This document shows positions 49,763 through 54,179 of a DNA stretch of 54,179 nt, in pieces. The stretch's first letter is position 1. Every line of letters starts with the position of its first letter. Below the pieces are notes generated by a model that was given only the letters and a program-made list of their open reading frames with translations, did not search any database and was not told where the DNA came from. The translations under genes were made by a program, and so were the position numbers. Source of the stretch: Pseudomonadota bacterium (GTDB taxonomy: Bacteria > Pseudomonadota > Alphaproteobacteria > Rhodospirillales > Magnetospirillaceae); NCBI GenBank assembly GCA_021781575.1, contig JAJXWP010000031.1, positions 1 through 54,179 of the forward strand, in the 5' to 3' direction.

Positions 49763-51916
49763 ATGTTCGATTTGGCGACCGGGTGGAAGGCGAGACTGGC
49801 TGGTGCTGTGCTGCCACCCCGTTCGGATAAGGCCGGTTGGTCAGTTGATCACCAATCTGATCCCGCTTTCGTTGAACCGAACCTGCGGACGATCCATGGC
49901 AACCCGCTCGCTGCGAGGGCGATAGTGGTGGCTGCGCCCGGCGCGGTCGGGAAAAGTACGTTTGCCCGGACTTTGGGCGCGATGACCTCGGCGGTACTGG
50001 TCGACCTCGCACGCACAGAACTCCTTGGCGGCAACTTCTTCGTGGGCGGCATCGCCAATGCGTTCGGGATACCGGCGCTGACGGAAGCGGCCGAAGGAAG
50101 GCTTGCCCTGATTGTCGATGCGCTGGACGAGGCACAGCTTCGCTCCGGGGCCGAGGGGTTCGCCGCCGGTCTCTCGGACCTGGGGAAAATCGTCGCTCAG
50201 CCCGGAGCCTTGCCGGCCGTCCTTTTCGGGCGTTCTGCGGCGGCGGAGGAGGCTTGGCTCGTCCTCTCAGAAGTCGGGTTGGCCCCCTGCCTCATGGAGA
50301 TTGAGTTCTTTAATGAGGAGAAAGCTCAGCAATACATTGAACGGAAGCTCGCGGTAGTGGCGAGACGCAGACCAGAAACGCGGGCGGCCTACGACCGTCA
50401 CCCTGAGAGCTTCAGAACACTCGCCGGTTCAACTCGGGAAAAGCTCAAGTCCACGCCGGGGGGTGATGACCCTCGCTTCACTGGCTATGCTCCTGTTCTT
50501 GACGCCGTATGCTCGTATGCGGTCGAGGATGACAGTCTCAACCCACAGGCGCGTATCGCCCAGCTTGCGGCCCAAGGGCCAGTGGCGCTAATCGCCGAAA
50601 TTGCCGATGCCATTCTCCAGCGAGAACAAGGCAAGATCATTGATCAGTTGAAAGAGGAGATTGCGCTGGAGGGGGTTGATACTGACAGCCTCTACTGTCC
50701 GCGAGAACAACTGGGGAGGTTAGCATCGACGTTGATTGGGGCACCTCCCCCAAACAGCCCGGCTTTTGCCAATGCGGAGATGAAGCGCGCATATGAGCGC
50801 ATGGTTGCGAGTTTTGCTCCGCAACACCCATTCCTTGATGCGCACTCGGCACCTTCCAATGCAGCCTTCGCTGCCTACCTGCTGGTATGGGCAATGACAT
50901 CGGGGGGGGCGCCTGAAGCAGCGCGGCGCGCTCTGGCAACCAAACCCGGTCTTGGGTCCGGCCTTCTGTTCGACCTCTACATGCTATGGCTGAACGAAAG
51001 CGAGACCGACGGAGCCGGCCGAACTGAACGGCGGCTGAAACTGGAGGACGTAGGGCCACTTTACGCGGCGCTGGTGTCGCAGGCAGGTCCGCGCCAGAAA
51101 GTCTCTCTGGAAATCGCAGGCGAGGCTGGCGAGAACGATGTGGAAGTCTCCTTCGACATCGAAGCCGTTGGTTCCGACGGCCAGCAAGATCGGAATTACG
51201 ATGAGATAAAGGTGTCTGCGGACGGTGTCCTTGAGTTGCGGGGGCCTCTGGCAAACGTCAGCATCTCTGCGCCATTGGCTGTGATTTTAGGCGATGGGAA
51301 TGCCGTAAACGTGACCGCGCCGGTTGATATCGACGCCGATGTCCTGGAGTTCGATGGCCGTGAGGTGCGCATCTTCAAATCTCTTGGCAGCGCGACGGAA
51401 GAGCTTCAGCAAGTTACCCTGTCTTCGGCCGAAGTGGACGTGGCGCGAGTAGAGAAGGTCTCCGTTTTCAGCGGTGATCTGTCTGTATCGTTCCCTGGAG
51501 CAGAAGCCCATCCCTGGACCGATTATGCGGTTGAACCACCGGCAGCCCCCAATCCCGAGGTGGAAATCCTTCGGAGGCGAATGCGCAAAATCCTCACGGC
51601 GTTTCGGTCACATAGCAAGGGGGCGTTGGTCCGATTGGCTGCGAAGATAGATCACGCACGGATGATAAAGCGCGATGATCTTGGCCCCCGGTTGCTTGAC
51701 AAGTTACTAGACGACGGCATCTTGACGACTTTTGATGCGGGTAAACGTTACCAGTTGCACCCCGACAAAATGGCTCAAGCCGTTAATATGGATTATCAGG
51801 CGCTGCAGCAACAGAAGTGGTCTTCTGAAGCGGACGAGTACCTTGGGAAGCTTGTGAGCAAGCCATCCTCCCCTTCTTCGGCGAACGTGGCTACGCAACA
51901 AGGGGGCCACATCTGA
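49763..51916 (+). CDS. STAND-like P-loop NTPase
   Basis: 717 residues. P-loop APGAVGKST (58-66), Walker B LALIVDALDEAQ (114-125) with the STAND-like hhhDxxDE pattern, and a helical region to about 430. A beta-rich stretch (~450-590, VSADGVLELRGPLANVSIS..., VNVTAPVDIDADVLEF) resembles a beta-solenoid. The C-terminus (~600-690) looks like a winged helix (KIDHARMIKRDDLGPRLLDK). No known effector domain. ATG after GGAGAGGCGA. Base use is less GC-rich than the left half of the window. Likely a defence or signalling ATPase. Confidence 0.72.
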   Translation: MFDLATGWKARLAGAVLPPRSDKAGWSVDHQSDPAFVEPNLRTIHGNPLAARAIVVAAPGAVGKSTFARTLGAMTSAVLVDLARTELLGGNFFVGGIANAFGIPALTEAAEGRLALIVDALDEAQLRSGAEGFAAGLSDLGKIVAQPGALPAVLFGRSAAAEEAWLVLSEVGLAPCLMEIEFFNEEKAQQYIERKLAVVARRRPETRAAYDRHPESFRTLAGSTREKLKSTPGGDDPRFTGYAPVLDAVCSYAVEDDSLNPQARIAQLAAQGPVALIAEIADAILQREQGKIIDQLKEEIALEGVDTDSLYCPREQLGRLASTLIGAPPPNSPAFANAEMKRAYERMVASFAPQHPFLDAHSAPSNAAFAAYLLVWAMTSGGAPEAARRALATKPGLGSGLLFDLYMLWLNESETDGAGRTERRLKLEDVGPLYAALVSQAGPRQKVSLEIAGEAGENDVEVSFDIEAVGSDGQQDRNYDEIKVSADGVLELRGPLANVSISAPLAVILGDGNAVNVTAPVDIDADVLEFDGREVRIFKSLGSATEELQQVTLSSAEVDVARVEKVSVFSGDLSVSFPGAEAHPWTDYAVEPPAAPNPEVEILRRRMRKILTAFRSHSKGALVRLAAKIDHARMIKRDDLGPRLLDKLLDDGILTTFDAGKRYQLHPDKMAQAVNMDYQALQQQKWSSEADEYLGKLVSKPSSPSSANVATQQGGHI

Positions 51917-52093
51917 CGGGAACTGACGCCTGCCCCTCAATCGGGCAGCAGACCGGATTCCCCTGCGACGCCATGCTGACCCGTGACGGGGACGGCGACC
52001 TGTTCCGGGACAACGCGGTCGGCGCTATCCTATAGATTGTCGGTGGTACTTTTGTCGTGGTGTACCGATAGAGCTCATCCCCCGAGGTGGACA

Positions 52094-53755
52094 ATGTCAG
52101 GGCAGGCGTGCTCGTTCGACCCGAGCCTACTCGATACATCGCGCGGGTTGCTGACGGCACCCGGCGACCTCTATGCGACGCTCAACGCGCATGGCTTGTA
52201 CAATTCCATGCGCTTTGTCGTGCGTCTATCGCCCGAAGTCCATCGAACGCTATCCGAATTCCCCGGCGGAGTGCATGCTGCCAGTGGCGTCGGCTGGGAG
52301 GCTATACAGGCGTTCTCCACCTACCTCCACGAGACGATCCACTGGTGGCAGCATATCGGCTCGACCACAGGGCTGCTGCTCAGCCTTAGCTACCCGGCCG
52401 AGACCCATACCAACTTCAACCATCTTCGACGGCTGCTTGCCGAAATAGGGCCGAAGAAGCCGCTTCGCACCTACGCCGAGCATAATCACAGCCACGGGGG
52501 CCTCAGGACTCCGGGCGACTACGCAACGGTAGTCGTGAATAATTTCTACGACATCGGGTTATTCCGTTTTCTGATCACCAATCCTGAGCGCGGCCAGCAG
52601 GCTGTCAGCAACCCATACTTTGATTGTGTCGGCCATGCCTACCACATCGCATACAGCCGGATCATCTTAAATGCGGCCAGTACATTCGATGAGGGGCTGT
52701 CGGTGCTGCCAAATCCGATACCCTGGGATGGTGAGTTCCAGGCATTACGCGAGGCAAAGGAGGAGGGCTATTATTTTGGGTCACCCGTGAGATTATCCCC
52801 CATCGGGGCATACAGTATATTTGAGGGGCAGGCTCGCTTTGCACAATTGCAGTACTTATACTTTTCATCTGGCGGACGCCTCAACTGGGATGACGCCAAG
52901 GCATTCGGCATGCTCGGCGACACCTACATCAAGGCGTTCAACGCCTTCCTTAAAATGGCGGAACTCGATTGGCCGCCTTCAATTGACCACTCGACGGTAG
53001 CCCTATTCCTTCTCGTCTGTGACATGGCGGTCAATCCTGGCAAGGGTTTTCCCTTTCCCCTCTTGTCACCGCAGACCTTCATCAAAGACACCGATCCGGG
53101 GATGCGCTTCCTTTTTCTGTCGCGGACGGTGGCAACGAAGTGTCGTGACACTGTCCAATTGATCAGGGCCTACAGCAGAGAAGAATACGCCGAAGTCAGC
53201 GAACGTCTTGCAGAGGCGCTGATCACTTGGTCACCACTTACCATTTGTGGAGAAATAGTACGATGGTCCAAAGAGGGAGCCAAGTTCCGCGAACTTATGG
53301 AAAGGCATGCCGCAGCGGATTGTGGTGCGGTCAACGTGCCGATCCAGTTTCTATTCGGCCATTATCTGGCATTTGCCGCCGATAAACTGCATTGTCCTGA
53401 GTTTTTCTGCTGGCCGGGAGCCCTGATGGCTGGCGATCGCTTGCGCCCAAACAGCAGCGACCTCTTTGCCCGCCATTCCCCACGGTTCATAGATCGTGCC
53501 GACGACGAGACGATTGTGCCAATCCTCCGTGATGGCACGGACGAGAAGACCATCATGGAGACCTTCCACCAGTTCTACGGTGCGCATGTGGTCTACGACT
53601 TGACGCGACAATGGATCAACGAAGAAGGGCCGTTCCGGTACGATTACAGATGGCTTCAGCCCGCCGGCACGGATGAGGAAATCAAGGCTTGGTCGGATCG
53701 CAACTTCGCCGCCGCCTACGGTGTGATGCCCGATAAATTCGAGATCATCGCCTGA
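52094..53755 (+). CDS. Uncharacterised protein with HExxH metallopeptidase motif
   Basis: 553 residues. H79-E-T-I-H83 in STYLHETIHWWQHIGS is a zinc-metallopeptidase motif on a helix; E244 in SIFEGQARFAQLQYLY could be the third ligand as in gluzincins. No signal peptide or membrane helix, so cytosolic. Start at ATG 52094 (after GAGGTGG); an ORF 37 codons longer exists. Lies 177 bp downstream of the STAND-like gene on the same strand. I do not recognise the family. A plausible protease effector of that NTPase. Confidence 0.65.
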   Translation: MSGQACSFDPSLLDTSRGLLTAPGDLYATLNAHGLYNSMRFVVRLSPEVHRTLSEFPGGVHAASGVGWEAIQAFSTYLHETIHWWQHIGSTTGLLLSLSYPAETHTNFNHLRRLLAEIGPKKPLRTYAEHNHSHGGLRTPGDYATVVVNNFYDIGLFRFLITNPERGQQAVSNPYFDCVGHAYHIAYSRIILNAASTFDEGLSVLPNPIPWDGEFQALREAKEEGYYFGSPVRLSPIGAYSIFEGQARFAQLQYLYFSSGGRLNWDDAKAFGMLGDTYIKAFNAFLKMAELDWPPSIDHSTVALFLLVCDMAVNPGKGFPFPLLSPQTFIKDTDPGMRFLFLSRTVATKCRDTVQLIRAYSREEYAEVSERLAEALITWSPLTICGEIVRWSKEGAKFRELMERHAAADCGAVNVPIQFLFGHYLAFAADKLHCPEFFCWPGALMAGDRLRPNSSDLFARHSPRFIDRADDETIVPILRDGTDEKTIMETFHQFYGAHVVYDLTRQWINEEGPFRYDYRWLQPAGTDEEIKAWSDRNFAAAYGVMPDKFEIIA

Positions 53756-53758
53756 CGG

Positions 53759-53880
53759 TCACGCCATTGCATACAGCGTCTCGCCCGCCCCGTAACAGCT
53801 GTCGTAGACGTGCCGATAGGCGGCGTCGCATTAGACGGTGTAGATGTCCTTGTCGTAGGCGTCGGGTATCTACCCGAAAC
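53759..53880 (-). pseudogene. Possible C-terminal remnant of a type I restriction subunit (HsdR)
   Basis: Minus-strand frame reads AYDKDIYTV, stop, then CDAAYRHVYDSCYGAGETLY and a stop. The pattern ..IYxxxCDAxxxHVYDSYxGAG is what I recall from HsdR C-termini. The in-frame TAA and lack of upstream sequence make it a relic. Identification is from memory of the motif. Confidence 0.35.
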
Positions 53881-54179
53881 TTGAGCGAAAGGCAGGTTTT
53901 CCGGGCAATTCATCCAGACGCAGTCAGACCGGAATCGGCGCAAGTTCCCCGTTCGCCGAATGTGAGTTCTTGAGGTGTCCCCGACGAGGCCCTCTGGCTT
54001 ACCAATCGTGGATCAGTGCCGATGGTCGCACCCCCCTACAGGCAGCTCGTGGCCAGACCTGGGTTCGCGGTCACAGCGCACACATGGCATAAGGGACGCC
54101 GCGTAATGCATTGATTTTACCCGATTTCAGTTTTTCAAATTTCCGGGAAAGCGCGCAAAACCTAGACACACGACTTGCG
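53881..54179. other. Window end without recognisable gene
   Basis: About 300 bp, lower in GC towards the end (TTTTTCAAATTT near 54130). No ORF with a plausible start and no repeat was found. Confidence 0.4.

Overview
The window is high-GC DNA from an alphaproteobacterium, most likely a Rhodospirillales member (Magnetospirillum/Rhodospirillum-like). That placement rests on overall gene content and protein character: a pst operon, a second 'N-type' ATP synthase operon, a CarD regulator, 7Fe ferredoxin FdxA and a SUV3-like helicase. It is inference, not a database match.

Left part (1-26190) is ordinary chromosome. A LysR regulator diverges from a peroxide-defence set (rubrerythrin, rubredoxin, rubredoxin reductase, OxyR). 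It is followed by a DUF2333 membrane protein, pstSCAB, a small serine hydrolase, a complete nine-gene N-ATPase operon (atpDCQRBEFAG), htpG, a hibernation factor, a SUV3-type helicase, an Hsp15-like S4 protein, fdxA, carD, a degenerate metallophosphatase, a secreted nuclease-fold protein, proline iminopeptidase and tRNA-Arg(CCT).

Right part (26190-54179) looks like a mosaic genomic/defence island starting at the tRNA. It holds DUF932 and ParB-like genes that share the same upstream leader, decayed fragments (AddA/RecB-type nuclease, integrase N-terminus, probable HsdR C-terminus) and a GGDEF/5'-nucleotidase operon. Its core is a complete type III-B CRISPR-Cas locus: csx16, cas10 (no HD domain), cmr3, cmr4, cmr5, a cmr6-cmr1 fusion, cas1, cas2, an array of 12 identical repeats plus one degenerate repeat, cas6, an NE0113-family CARF protein, and a convergent Can2/Card1-like CARF-PD-(D/E)XK nuclease. 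Cas10 should make cyclic oligoadenylate through its GGDD palm. The Can2-like protein would be the effector, and Csx16 and possibly the NE0113 protein would tune the signal. A STAND-like NTPase followed by an HExxH protein closes the island.

The least expected signal is a set of tiny membrane-protein genes that brackets the CRISPR locus. Family A (36-39 aa, ending in ...EKVVQMxERR) is always followed by family B (24-33 aa, around YGFALYG): two A-B pairs on the left, one on the right, plus one orphan B. The A genes and csx16 share an upstream motif at a fixed distance of about 70-80 nt and a similar leader. On both sides the A-B pair converges on a Can2-type gene. The right copy of that gene is intact and the left one is a decayed remnant in mirror orientation, so a module [A-B / Can2] was duplicated around the CRISPR locus.
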